A stretch of 7,280 nt of DNA, taken from positions 1-7,280 of the forward strand of contig CAYZRJ010000031.1 of the NCBI GenBank assembly GCA_964480825.1, in the 5' to 3' direction. This document shows, one piece after another, positions 1 to 6,241 of this stretch; positions within the stretch are counted from its first letter, which is position 1; every line of letters begins with the position of its first letter. Position numbers and translations under genes: made by a program. This DNA is from CAYZRJ01 sp964480825 (GTDB lineage: Bacteria; Patescibacteriota; WWE3; UBA101185; UBA10185). The notes below the pieces were generated by a model. The model was not told the DNA's origin and did no database searches. It saw nothing but the letters and a program-made list of their open reading frames with translations.

Positions 1-618
1 ATTCAAAAATGGAGCACGTACATAAAAGGCAGTGCAAACCGACAGGCATTTTTTGAGAGGGCTCTAGATTGGGCGAGTAAAGGAAATATTGATGATTACA
101 TGAGTAGTCATCGCAATGACAAAAATATCAACGAGTTAAAAAGATATTTCAACCGTGTGATCGATTGGATCTCTAGTGTATTTACCGATGTAGAAAGCGA
201 GATGTGCGGGCTTGAATGGGGACGACTTTACGAGGAATATCACAAAAAGGCGCATGACCCGTCTAAAGTATCAAAGGAGGTTCGAAAGCTCTATGGTGAT
301 CCGTACATCAAAAACCGCAAGGATATCTTTGAGTATATTCTTGGTGGCTCCATCGACACAAAATTACTTGAAGTTCGGGTCTTTGACGAAGCGATTAAGA
401 GATCTACTTACGAATTACAAACTACCAAGGCAAAGAATAAAGAAGAATCAAATTGTCCTCTCTGTGCTGTTGGACATGACGCGAACAAGGGCAAGATTTG
501 GAGTTTTGCTGAAATGGACGCTGACCATGTCGTAGCTTGGAGCAAAGGTGGAGCCACTGCAGTTAAGAATTGTCAGATGCTCTGCAAGACGCACAATCGT
601 TCAAAAGGAAATCGGTAA
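1..618 (+). CDS. DUF262/GmrSD-like protein with C-terminal HNH nuclease (5' end outside window)
   Basis: The frame is open from base 1, so the ATG at 100 is probably internal and this is the last ~205 residues of a larger protein. The segment FNRVIDWISSVF, then GLEWGRLYEEYHKK and IFEYILGG, resembles the C-terminal part of DUF262-HNH proteins as I remember that family. The end is a zinc-stabilised HNH domain: CPLC (454-465), the ADHVVAWSKGG strand with catalytic-type Asp-His (523-528), KNCQMLC and CKTHN (583-597). DUF262 proteins include GmrSD-type modification-dependent restriction enzymes, where an N-terminal NTPase domain drives or gates the nuclease. That N-terminal part, with its DGQQR-type motif, is not in the window. 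It ends 10 nt before a helicase gene, so the two are probably co-transcribed. Sample lines are ~43% GC, well above the helicase. The HNH call is firm; the DUF262 call rests on recalled family resemblance. Confidence 0.82.
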   Translation: MQKWSTYIKGSANRQAFFERALDWASKGNIDDYMSSHRNDKNINELKRYFNRVIDWISSVFTDVESEMCGLEWGRLYEEYHKKAHDPSKVSKEVRKLYGDPYIKNRKDIFEYILGGSIDTKLLEVRVFDEAIKRSTYELQTTKAKNKEESNCPLCAVGHDANKGKIWSFAEMDADHVVAWSKGGATAVKNCQMLCKTHNRSKGNR

Positions 619-628
619 TAGAAGAGAT

Positions 629-2251
629 ATGAGTGAGATTTTAAAAAAAATTAAAGAGTCAAACAAATGCTTATTTGTAGGTGTTGCCGGTCCTGGAACA
701 GGCAAAAGTACAGCTTTTAAAACTATTATTCATTCTGATGATTATAGAGGGAAAAAAGTGTTAATTTTGTCTTTCATTAAAAAGCTGATCAATGACTTAT
801 CTATAGATTTTAAAGATTTTAGTAATGTGGAGGTTTTAACTTTGCACTCATTTGCTAAACAGAAATTGGGTGACGTCGATTTGAATGAAGATTTAGATCT
901 TATAATTAGTGAAGATTTTTTATTTGTATATGGTAGTGAAATCGAATATGACAAAAGGTTTTATGAGAATAATTTAACAGAAGATGAGGAGAAATTTTAT
1001 AAAGAGAGGAAGAATTTTTACAAACACGAAAAAGAACTATACTCGTTCAACTCAATCATTTATGAGGTTAATCGTTTTTTTAATAAATCCGAAAACAACA
1101 TCTCATCAAAATACGATCTGATACTGATAGATGAGTTTCAGGATTTCAACAAAGCTGAGTTTGAGTTAATAAAATTATTAAACAAAAAAAGTAAAGTCGT
1201 TGTTGTTGGTGATGACGACCAGTCTTTATACGGAGAATTTAGGAATGCAAAACCAAAACAAATAAGAGAATTATATAAAGACGAAAGCACTGAGGAGTTT
1301 TCACTCGACCATTGTTATAGGTGTACCGAAGTTATTGTTGATGCTACAAATAGTTTAATTACAAATGCCGAGAGTAAAGGTTTTTTAGCAGATAGTTTAG
1401 AAGGTAAGAAGTTCTTATATCCCAAGGACAGAGAAGATAATAAAAATGATATTAGTAAAAAATATGACAAAATTGATTTTGTTCCATCGGTACAAGGTAA
1501 TAAATTGATCTACGAACTAGAAAAGAGAATTAAAAAAGATATTGAGGGAGAAGACAAAAAAGGAATTCTAATTTTAACTCCTAGCTACTTTAAACAAACT
1601 ATTTATACTGGATTAGTTGGAAAAGGCTTTAATGTTGTAGAGTTTGAATTATTTTCAGATGAACAGTGTAATAAAATAAAACACAAAAAACTAACTAATA
1701 CTTTTAAAATCTTAGTCGAGAGGAAAACCGACAACTTAGCGCTTAGAGGTGTTTTGTCTTTGTATTTAAATAAGAGTAAGCTCAGAAACTTAGTGGTTAA
1801 AAGCAAAGAAGAAAATAAAAAGATCTGGACTTATTTAGACGATAGAATAAAAAAGAAAATCGAGTATGACATCGAAATTTTTAAGAAAGTTAAAAAGGGT
1901 AAAGATAAATTGATTCCTAAAGAGCTGAAAAGATTCAGTGAACTTTTTACTTTGAAGAATATTTTGTCGAAAATGATAGATGGTTTTGATCCGATTACAA
2001 AAAATGCGATAGAGGTTGAGATGACAACAGTTATGAGCTCAAAGGGTCTCTCGGCGGATTTTGTTTATTTTATTGGTATAGATGATAAAAATATTTTAGA
2101 TAGAGAAACAAAGAATTTCACCGACCAGAAGATATGCGAATTTTTAGTGGCCATAACACGAGCAAAAGAGAAATTAACATTAATTTCGCTGGAAGATAAG
2201 AAACCGAAAATTTTGGAATTTATCGACCCAAAGTATATTAACGAATGTTAA
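629..2251 (+). CDS. Compact UvrD/PcrA-like superfamily 1 helicase
   Basis: A 540-residue predicted ATP-dependent DNA helicase/translocase. Motifs in order: Walker A GPGTGKS (residues 21-27, Lys26), a TLHSF motif (His73), Walker B DEFQD (168-172), motif III GDDDQSLYG (194-202) followed by Arg205, motif IV-like DHCYRC (Arg231), motif V TTVMSSKGLSADF (Lys472-Gly473), and motif VI VAITRAKEKL (Arg511). Key ATPase residues are intact. The frame is open from 548, inside the HNH gene, but the ATG at 629 gives MSEIL directly before Walker A and avoids a long overlap. The usual LNxxQ Q-motif before Walker A is not visible. At 540 aa it is shorter than UvrD/PcrA (~700 aa) and closer in size to GajB of Gabija. 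No strong Shine-Dalgarno is seen; reading through from the HNH gene 10 nt upstream is likely. It is very AT-rich (~23-28% GC in counted lines), unlike its partner. A role in defence is inferred. Confidence 0.9.
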   Translation: MSEILKKIKESNKCLFVGVAGPGTGKSTAFKTIIHSDDYRGKKVLILSFIKKLINDLSIDFKDFSNVEVLTLHSFAKQKLGDVDLNEDLDLIISEDFLFVYGSEIEYDKRFYENNLTEDEEKFYKERKNFYKHEKELYSFNSIIYEVNRFFNKSENNISSKYDLILIDEFQDFNKAEFELIKLLNKKSKVVVVGDDDQSLYGEFRNAKPKQIRELYKDESTEEFSLDHCYRCTEVIVDATNSLITNAESKGFLADSLEGKKFLYPKDREDNKNDISKKYDKIDFVPSVQGNKLIYELEKRIKKDIEGEDKKGILILTPSYFKQTIYTGLVGKGFNVVEFELFSDEQCNKIKHKKLTNTFKILVERKTDNLALRGVLSLYLNKSKLRNLVVKSKEENKKIWTYLDDRIKKKIEYDIEIFKKVKKGKDKLIPKELKRFSELFTLKNILSKMIDGFDPITKNAIEVEMTTVMSSKGLSADFVYFIGIDDKNILDRETKNFTDQKICEFLVAITRAKEKLTLISLEDKKPKILEFIDPKYINEC

Positions 2252-2308
2252 AAAATTGGAATTTGTATTCTTGTTTTCTGTCCGCCCCGAATTTCGCCAT
2301 AAACAAAA

Positions 2309-2351
2309 AGAGGAGCAAATTGGTGAAGTTGCACCTATAATAAATACTCCT
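2309..2351 (+). promoter_or_regulatory. Leader with -10 box and possible hairpin before the DUF2779 gene
   Basis: The 124-base gap after the helicase contains a consensus TATAAT at 2336-2341, with no recognisable -35 at 16-18 bp. AGGAG (2311-2315) can pair with CTCCT (2347-2351), enclosing a smaller GGTG/CACC hairpin (2322-2325 with 2332-2335). The AGGAG also precedes a six-codon frame, TTG at 2320 to TAA at 2340. This may be a weak promoter for the next gene or just degenerate spacer. No terminator is seen after the helicase, so read-through is also possible. Confidence 0.3.
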
Positions 2352-2358
2352 TAGTTAA

Positions 2359-2379
2359 ATGAATAAAACTATAAAATGA
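2359..2379 (+). other. Six-codon mini-ORF overlapping the DUF2779 start (ATGA)
   Basis: ATG at 2359 encodes MNKTIK and stops at TGA 2377-2379. That stop overlaps the ATG of the DUF2779 gene (2376) as ATGA. The main gene has no Shine-Dalgarno, so termination-reinitiation on this mini-ORF could supply its translation. The mini-ORF also lacks a clear Shine-Dalgarno, and so short a frame can occur by chance in AT-rich DNA. Confidence 0.25.
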
Positions 2380-3878
2380 CCATATCTAAATCAGACTACA
2401 TGCTTTTTCTTAAACACCCTGCATGGTTGTGGTTGAAAAAATACGATAAAAGTAAACTCCCAGCTATAGACGAAAATACACAGGAAATGTTTGACATTGG
2501 ACATGAATTTGAACAATACGCCGAAAAGCTCTACCCAAAAGCCCTTAGAATTGGATTTAAAGGCTACGAAGAATATAAGACTATAACGGTACGTACTAAA
2601 CAAGCACTAGAAACCAATGTACAAACAATACTTCAAGGTGGTTTTGAAATAGAAGGTTTATCTTGCATCATTGATATATTAGACAAAGTAAAAGAAAACA
2701 CGTTTGACTTAGTGGAAATTAAAAGCAGTGCGCATTCAAAACCAGAACACACTTACGATTTGGCATTTCAAACTATAGTTTTAGAAAAATGTGGTTTAAA
2801 AATACGTGACATATTTATAATCCACGTGAATAACGAATATATACGAGATGGAGACATCAACCCAAAAAAGATAACCACTAAAACAGATGTTACCCAAGAT
2901 GTCCGAGGTTTAATTGAAATAACCGTGGAACAAATAAATAAAGCAAAAGATCTAGTAATTCAAAGTAAGACACCGGACTTATCTCCTAGATGGGTAAATC
3001 AAATTAAAGTGGTGGGCACTACTTGGTTTTCGGATTGGTTAGAGATATATAAACATTTAAACCCTCAATTAGATGATTACAGTATCTATTCAATTGCAGG
3101 TCCAAACCCAGAACAAATTGGAAAATTAGAGGACGGTGGGATTAAGTTAATTAAAGATATACCTGATGTGTTGACACTAAGATCCACTCAATTTGCACAG
3201 ATAAAAGCTACAAAAGAAAATGAAAGGATTATAGATAAACAAAAGATTAAGAGTTTTTTGAATACATTTGAGTATCCTCTGTATTTCTTTGACTACGAAA
3301 CCTTATCCTCAGCTATACCAGTATTCGATGGCTTTCAACCGTATAAAGACTATCCATTTCAATACTCTCTACATATAAAAGACAGTACAGAATCTGAAAT
3401 AAAACACACGGAATACCTTCACGCTGAAAACTCAAATCCAATGCCAAAACTACTAGAAAAGTTAAAATCAGACATAGGCGATAAGGGAACAGTACTTACG
3501 TGGAACATGTCCTACGAAAAAGAATGCAACGATAAAATGGCTAAATTTTACCCCGAATATAAAGAGTTTCTCAAATCCCTAAATCTACGTATAAATGACT
3601 TAATGATTCCGTTTTCAGAAATGTGGTTTGTTGATAAAGACTTCTTTGGTAGCGCATCTGTGAAAAAAGTATTACCAGCACTGTTACCAAAAATGGACTA
3701 CGACGAACTGAACATATCAGACGGATTAAAGGCACGTAGAATATGGACACAAACCGTGTTAAAGGATGAAAATCAGAACGACAGAGTTAAAATTATGAAA
3801 GATCTAAGCGAGTACTGTACTCTTGATACTTACGCTATGGTTAAAATATTGGAAGAATTGAAAAAAATTGTTAAATAA
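2376..3878 (+). CDS. DUF2779 protein: RecB/Cas4-like nuclease domain fused to DEDDy exonuclease domain
   Basis: A 500-residue protein. The N-terminal half has the layout of a RecB/Cas4-type PD-(D/E)XK nuclease: GHEFE (His43), IID (Asp100), VEIKSS (Glu114, Lys116) and a following Gln132 in DLAFQ. The C-terminal half matches DUF2779: FFDYET (Asp306, Glu308; ExoI), WNMSYEKE (Asn377, Glu381; ExoII), GSASVKKVLPALLP, and YCTLD (Tyr480, Asp484; ExoIII of YX3D type). This predicts a metal-dependent DNA or RNA exonuclease fused to an endonuclease-like domain. The Cys cluster of iron-sulphur Cas4 proteins is not seen. The domain order and motifs are read directly; catalytic activity and substrate are unknown. 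It follows the SF1 helicase on the same strand, which recalls RecB/AddB-type helicase-nuclease pairing. The gap and a possible separate promoter make co-operation only a suggestion. Confidence 0.85.
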   Translation: MTISKSDYMLFLKHPAWLWLKKYDKSKLPAIDENTQEMFDIGHEFEQYAEKLYPKALRIGFKGYEEYKTITVRTKQALETNVQTILQGGFEIEGLSCIIDILDKVKENTFDLVEIKSSAHSKPEHTYDLAFQTIVLEKCGLKIRDIFIIHVNNEYIRDGDINPKKITTKTDVTQDVRGLIEITVEQINKAKDLVIQSKTPDLSPRWVNQIKVVGTTWFSDWLEIYKHLNPQLDDYSIYSIAGPNPEQIGKLEDGGIKLIKDIPDVLTLRSTQFAQIKATKENERIIDKQKIKSFLNTFEYPLYFFDYETLSSAIPVFDGFQPYKDYPFQYSLHIKDSTESEIKHTEYLHAENSNPMPKLLEKLKSDIGDKGTVLTWNMSYEKECNDKMAKFYPEYKEFLKSLNLRINDLMIPFSEMWFVDKDFFGSASVKKVLPALLPKMDYDELNISDGLKARRIWTQTVLKDENQNDRVKIMKDLSEYCTLDTYAMVKILEELKKIVK

Positions 3879-3930
3879 AATGGACTCTAGACCAGCATGC
3901 TCAGCCAAAGACTTCACAAACGTAACCACG

Positions 3931-3965
3931 AAGCCTCAAACATCCTTTCAAGGCTTGCGCTTTTT
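3931..3965 (+). terminator. Possible intrinsic terminator after the DUF2779 gene
   Basis: AAGCCT (3931-3936) and AGGCTT (3951-3956) form a 6-bp stem with a 14-nt loop. GCGC and then TTTTT (3961-3965) follow. The loop is long and the T-run is offset by four bases from the stem, so termination would be weak. Its position between the DUF2779 stop and the abiE promoter supports the call. Confidence 0.4.
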
Positions 3966-3980
3966 GATAACAATAAATAG

Positions 3981-4009
3981 TTGACTAACCACACATACCG
4001 TGTTAACCT
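3981..4009 (+). promoter_or_regulatory. Promoter of the abiE operon (-35 and extended -10)
   Basis: TTGACT (3981-3986) matches the -35 consensus at five of six bases. A 17-bp spacer leads to TAACCT (4004-4009), preceded by TG at 4001-4002, giving an extended -10 (TGnTA). The predicted transcription start is about 4016-4018, at the ATG of abiEi, so the message would be leaderless or nearly so. This argues against the upstream GTG at 4000, which lies inside the promoter. Confidence 0.6.
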
Positions 4010-4029
4010 GTACACATATGTACAGGTTA
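4004..4029 (+). promoter_or_regulatory. Perfect 11-bp inverted repeat, probable AbiEi operator
   Basis: TAACCTGTACA (4004-4014), spacer CATA, then TGTACAGGTTA (4019-4029): a perfect 11-bp inverted repeat. It covers the -10 box, the predicted transcription start and the first codons. A further TAACC half-site sits 18 bp upstream at 3986-3990. AbiEi antitoxins are known to repress their own operon by binding inverted repeats in the promoter, so this is the natural operator. The repeat is seen; binding is inferred. Confidence 0.7.
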
Positions 4030-4578
4030 GGCAGGTCAAATCATGTAAAAAACTTTATAAACACCCAAAAAAATGTGTTTACCACGTCAGATTTAGCTGT
4101 ATTGTGGGGCATTTCTAATAAAAACACCTTATGGACAACCGTAAAACGTTATATAAAAAGTGGAGTTTTATTTAAAATCCGTAAAGGGCTCTATTCCAAA
4201 ATAGCTTTAGATAAACTAAATCCATATGTTGTAGGCTGCGCTCTAGGTGGCCCGCATTCCTATATTTCAACTGAAACCATTCTGCAAAAGGCTGGTGCAA
4301 TTATGCAATTTAGCAATACAATCACCGTAGCTTCTCAAAAGACAAAAACCCTTACCATTGGTAATCTCACTTATATGCTTAGATCATTTAAGCCATCAAT
4401 TATCCTAAACAGAACTGGCATAGCGGATAATAATGGATTCTCAGAGGCTTCAAAAGAGAGGGCACTGGCTGATTTGAATTATATCAATCCAAAATATTAT
4501 CTGGATAACCCAAATGCTATAGATAACAACACACTTGTAGAAATCAAAGGAAAGGTTACTTATAATGCTCGCACCTAG
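4018..4578 (+). CDS. abiEi: AbiEi-family antitoxin / transcriptional repressor
   Basis: A 186-residue predicted antitoxin of an AbiE type IV toxin-antitoxin system. The N-terminus carries a winged helix-turn-helix: VFTTSDLAVLWGIS, then the recognition region up to FKIRKGLYSK. This is the AbiEi_4-type pattern in which 'G(L/I)Y' ends the wing. The C-terminal part (PHSYISTETIL, then LADLNYINPKYYL) fits the AbiEi C-terminal domain. The protein represses its own operon and counters the toxin without forming a stable complex with it, as known for the family. ATG 4018 is chosen because the -10 box ends eight bases earlier. A GTG at 4000 would add MLTCTH but lies within the promoter and operator. Its 3' end overlaps the toxin gene by 14 nt. 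It is on the short side for the family. Confidence 0.85.
   Translation: MYRLGRSNHVKNFINTQKNVFTTSDLAVLWGISNKNTLWTTVKRYIKSGVLFKIRKGLYSKIALDKLNPYVVGCALGGPHSYISTETILQKAGAIMQFSNTITVASQKTKTLTIGNLTYMLRSFKPSIILNRTGIADNNGFSEASKERALADLNYINPKYYLDNPNAIDNNTLVEIKGKVTYNART
4546..4555 (+). promoter_or_regulatory. Ribosome binding site of the abiEii toxin gene
   Basis: AAAGGAAAGG lies inside the end of abiEi. Its last AGG is 9 nt before the ATG at 4565. It sets the toxin start and implies translation coupled to the antitoxin, in contrast to the leaderless start of abiEi itself. Confidence 0.55.
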
Positions 4579-5314
4579 TAAACAAGCTGTTACGCATAAA
4601 ATTCAGTTATTCAGACTGCTGAAGGAAATTCTATCATCTAATTATCTGGCGAACGAGCTTGTGTTTAAGGGTGGAACTTACGCTAGTCTTTTAAACTACC
4701 TAGATAGATTTTCTGTCGATCTCGACTTTGATCTTCCTAATAATAACGCTACCGAAAAAGTAAAACACGAGTGTTATAAGATATTTGCGGATCTTGACCT
4801 TGTTATAAAAAATGAAAGTAAAAATTATTTACAGTTTTTCCTAAAATATCCATCGGCAATAGATAGCGCAAGAAATACTCTTAAGTTGGAAATAAACGAT
4901 AAGCCCAGCAAATTCAACGAGTATGAGAAAGTAAATTTACCTGAAATTAATATGTATTGTACAGGCCATACCCCCAGTACAATGTTTGCTAATAAGCTAA
5001 TTGCGGCAAAAGCAAGGTTTGACAAAAACGGTAAGATCGCGGGTCGGGATTTCTATGATATTCATATGTTCTTTGAAAAACGCATCGAGATTAATAGAGC
5101 GGTGGTAGAGGATTTATCAGGTACTTCTTACACAAATTATCTACAAGACTTAAGTACATTTATTGAGAAAAATGTTTCCGAGAGACTACTTATGGAGGAT
5201 CTAAATCCGTTATTAACTCCCGAACAGTTGCGTAGAAGTATTAAGGTTATAAAAACCGAGGTGTTACAGTATTTAGCAAATGGGATTGAGCAGGAAATGT
5301 TGTTAATCGGCTAG
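4565..5314 (+). CDS. abiEii: AbiEii-family nucleotidyltransferase toxin
   Basis: A 249-residue DUF1814/AbiEii nucleotidyltransferase, the toxin of the AbiE pair. Motif I is FKGGTYASL (Gly36-Gly37-Thr38) followed by the Asp-rich SVDLDFD (Asp52, Asp54, Asp56), which binds metal and NTP in this fold. Motif II is LKLEIND (Lys107, Glu109). A conserved Lys is in ANKLIAAKARF (Lys144), and motif IV is GRDFYD (Arg161, Asp162, Asp165). All four motif groups are present, so the enzyme looks intact. Related toxins are reported to bind GTP or to add nucleotides to tRNA acceptor stems and stop translation; which substrate applies here cannot be read from the sequence. It is shorter than many members (~280-300 aa). 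The start overlaps abiEi by 14 nt, the usual antitoxin-first arrangement. No clear terminator follows. Confidence 0.88.
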   Translation: MLAPSKQAVTHKIQLFRLLKEILSSNYLANELVFKGGTYASLLNYLDRFSVDLDFDLPNNNATEKVKHECYKIFADLDLVIKNESKNYLQFFLKYPSAIDSARNTLKLEINDKPSKFNEYEKVNLPEINMYCTGHTPSTMFANKLIAAKARFDKNGKIAGRDFYDIHMFFEKRIEINRAVVEDLSGTSYTNYLQDLSTFIEKNVSERLLMEDLNPLLTPEQLRRSIKVIKTEVLQYLANGIEQEMLLIG

Positions 5315-5474
5315 GTGCTACAGAAATAAACTGTTCGAACTTCTTCCCAGATGAACAGCCAAATAGAAAAACGCTCGTTTCCTCTCACTATAGTAGACTC
5401 CAAAACAATATAAAAAACATATGCGATTTGAGGTTTGGAATTTTTCTGAAGGAATTTATGCCGGCTAGGAAAAG

Positions 5475-5503
5475 TTGCTTAAATTCAATACCTATAGTAT
5501 AAT
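5475..5503 (+). promoter_or_regulatory. Strong promoter of the two-gene unknown cassette
   Basis: TTGCTT (5475-5480), a 17-bp spacer and a perfect TATAAT (5498-5503). The predicted start near 5510 gives a leader of about 20 nt. The rest of the 216-base gap after abiEii (5315-5474) shows only a loose CTGTTC/GAACAG inverted repeat (5331-5336, 5353-5358) and an 8-bp direct repeat CTATAGTA (5388 and 5492), neither of clear meaning. Confidence 0.75.
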
Positions 5504-5517
5504 ACGAACATCAACAT

Positions 5518-5525
5518 AAAAGGAG
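5518..5525 (+). promoter_or_regulatory. Consensus Shine-Dalgarno for the 73-aa protein
   Basis: AAAAGGAG lies five bases before the ATG at 5531. It is the best ribosome binding site in the window and fixes the start. It contrasts with the leaderless-looking genes on either side. Confidence 0.75.
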
Positions 5526-5530
5526 AAAAT

Positions 5531-5752
5531 ATGCCCACGATTACTTGGAACAGAGGTGACACCTTTGTGTATGGCGATCAAGATGAAAAATACGGTGTCG
5601 TCTTGGACAGCAATACTGCAATTGTCGTTGCGCGCAATGGATCCCATTGGGATGTAAACAAGGCCTCGATTCCCGCTACAGCAATCCCTTACCCGCGCGA
5701 ACGAATGCACTTTGAAGCACAGATGGCGATCCGCGGAACCTTGGCGGTCTAA
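5531..5752 (+). CDS. Small protein of unknown function (73 aa)
   Basis: I do not recognise this protein. It is supported as a gene by a consensus promoter, a consensus Shine-Dalgarno and a clean start. The sequence WNRGDTFVYGDQDEKYGVVL followed by AIVVARN and HWDVNKASIP suggests a small beta-rich, perhaps SH3-like barrel. There is no signal peptide, membrane segment or Cys. GC is ~50%, with codons such as CGC, CCC and GCG that the AT-rich genes to the left avoid. The stop lies in a small hairpin (GGTCT 5746-5750, loop AAT, AGACC 5754-5758). The next gene starts 19 bases after the stop, with its own AAAGGAAAA site. The two are almost certainly one operon. Confidence 0.75.
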   Translation: MPTITWNRGDTFVYGDQDEKYGVVLDSNTAIVVARNGSHWDVNKASIPATAIPYPRERMHFEAQMAIRGTLAV

Positions 5753-5771
5753 TAGACCAAAGGAAAATCAC

Positions 5772-6053
5772 ATGACCCAAAGTGTTCCAAAACCGGATCT
5801 TGTCGATCTCCAAGCTGCAACTATTTTGAAATGCACGAAATGGTTGCAAGAGGAGAAACAGGTGCCCACGGATATTATCAAGCAATCATCTTTCATCGCT
5901 GCACCCTACAAAGATTGCAATGATACCGTTTGGGTCGTATTTGTCAGTGTACCTGGGCCTGGCTCACGCCATACCCTTTACACTTTTGACGTTGACTTCG
6001 ACACCACCTGGAACCCAAATCCCGCTTCGTACCAGCACGAAAGTGTCCTCTAA
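5772..6053 (+). CDS. Small protein of unknown function (93 aa), second gene of cassette
   Basis: I do not recognise this protein. The frame is open from 5712, but ATG 5772 is preferred because AAAGGAAAA (5759-5767) precedes it by a normal distance and no overlap with the first gene is needed. The N-terminal half looks helical (LVDLQAATILKCTKWLQEE). The second half is beta-rich (VWVVFVSVPGPG, HTLYTFDVDFDTTWNP), an alpha-plus-beta layout seen in many small domains. No signal peptide, membrane segment or catalytic motif is evident. Two Cys are present (in LKCTK and KDCND). Composition matches the 73-aa partner, and a strong terminator follows within 20 bases. The pair therefore forms a closed two-gene unit. 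Confidence 0.75.
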   Translation: MTQSVPKPDLVDLQAATILKCTKWLQEEKQVPTDIIKQSSFIAAPYKDCNDTVWVVFVSVPGPGSRHTLYTFDVDFDTTWNPNPASYQHESVL

Positions 6054-6071
6054 AACGTTGCGGATAACCGT

Positions 6072-6106
6072 AAAAGACTCCCTCACACCCGAGAGAGTCT
6101 TTTTTT
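6072..6106 (+). terminator. Strong intrinsic terminator of the unknown cassette
   Basis: GACTC-C-CTC (6076-6084) pairs with GAG-A-GAGTC (6091-6099) around the loop ACACCC, with one C/A mismatch. The stem is extended by AAAA/TTTT pairs, and a seven-T tract runs 6100-6106. It is the clearest terminator in the window and closes the 5475-6106 unit. Confidence 0.88.
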
Positions 6107-6123
6107 ATGACTGAATGAAAGTT

Positions 6124-6176
6124 CCAACTAACTCCCAGTTGGTCAGCCAGAACGGGCACCCTATGAGTCCCGCTTC
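6124..6176 (+). other. GC-rich spacer with two potential hairpins
   Basis: CCAACT (6124-6129) and AGTTGG (6137-6142) form a 6-bp stem with a 7-nt loop. GAACGGG (6150-6156) pairs with CCCG-C-TTC (6169-6176) with one bulged C and a 12-nt loop. It sits between the terminator and the hydrolase promoter. The loops do not fit a tRNA anticodon arm. Its role is unknown; it could be a small RNA, a remnant or chance. Confidence 0.25.
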
Positions 6177-6229
6177 CCTCAAATACATTACGACGGCTTG
6201 ATATAATCCAGTAGAGAACCGAGCTGAGG

Positions 6230-6235
6230 TATAAT
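6230..6235 (+). promoter_or_regulatory. -10 box for leaderless transcription of the hydrolase gene
   Basis: A perfect TATAAT whose last base is six bases before the ATA codon at 6242. The predicted transcription start coincides with that codon. A second TATAAT lies at 6202-6207. No convincing -35 is seen for either. Confidence 0.5.
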
Positions 6236-6241
6236 TTCAAC

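Noticed and set aside
548..628. N-terminal extension of the helicase from ATG 548
   Set aside because: It would overlap the HNH domain coding region by 71 nt, contains no Q-motif, and reads as basic low-quality sequence. ATG 629 starts right before Walker A.
2238..2300. 20-codon minus-strand frame (MAKFGADRKQ...) in the gap after the helicase
   Set aside because: No Shine-Dalgarno or promoter on that strand, very short, and not recognised.
3880..3984. 34-codon + strand frame starting MDSRPACSAKDF after the DUF2779 gene
   Set aside because: No Shine-Dalgarno, no recognised family, and it spans the putative terminator and runs into the abiE -35 box. Probably chance.
6124..6180. Possible tRNA or tRNA remnant in the GC-rich spacer
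   Set aside because: The 7-nt loop lacks T at position 33 on either strand. No T-loop or acceptor pairing is found.
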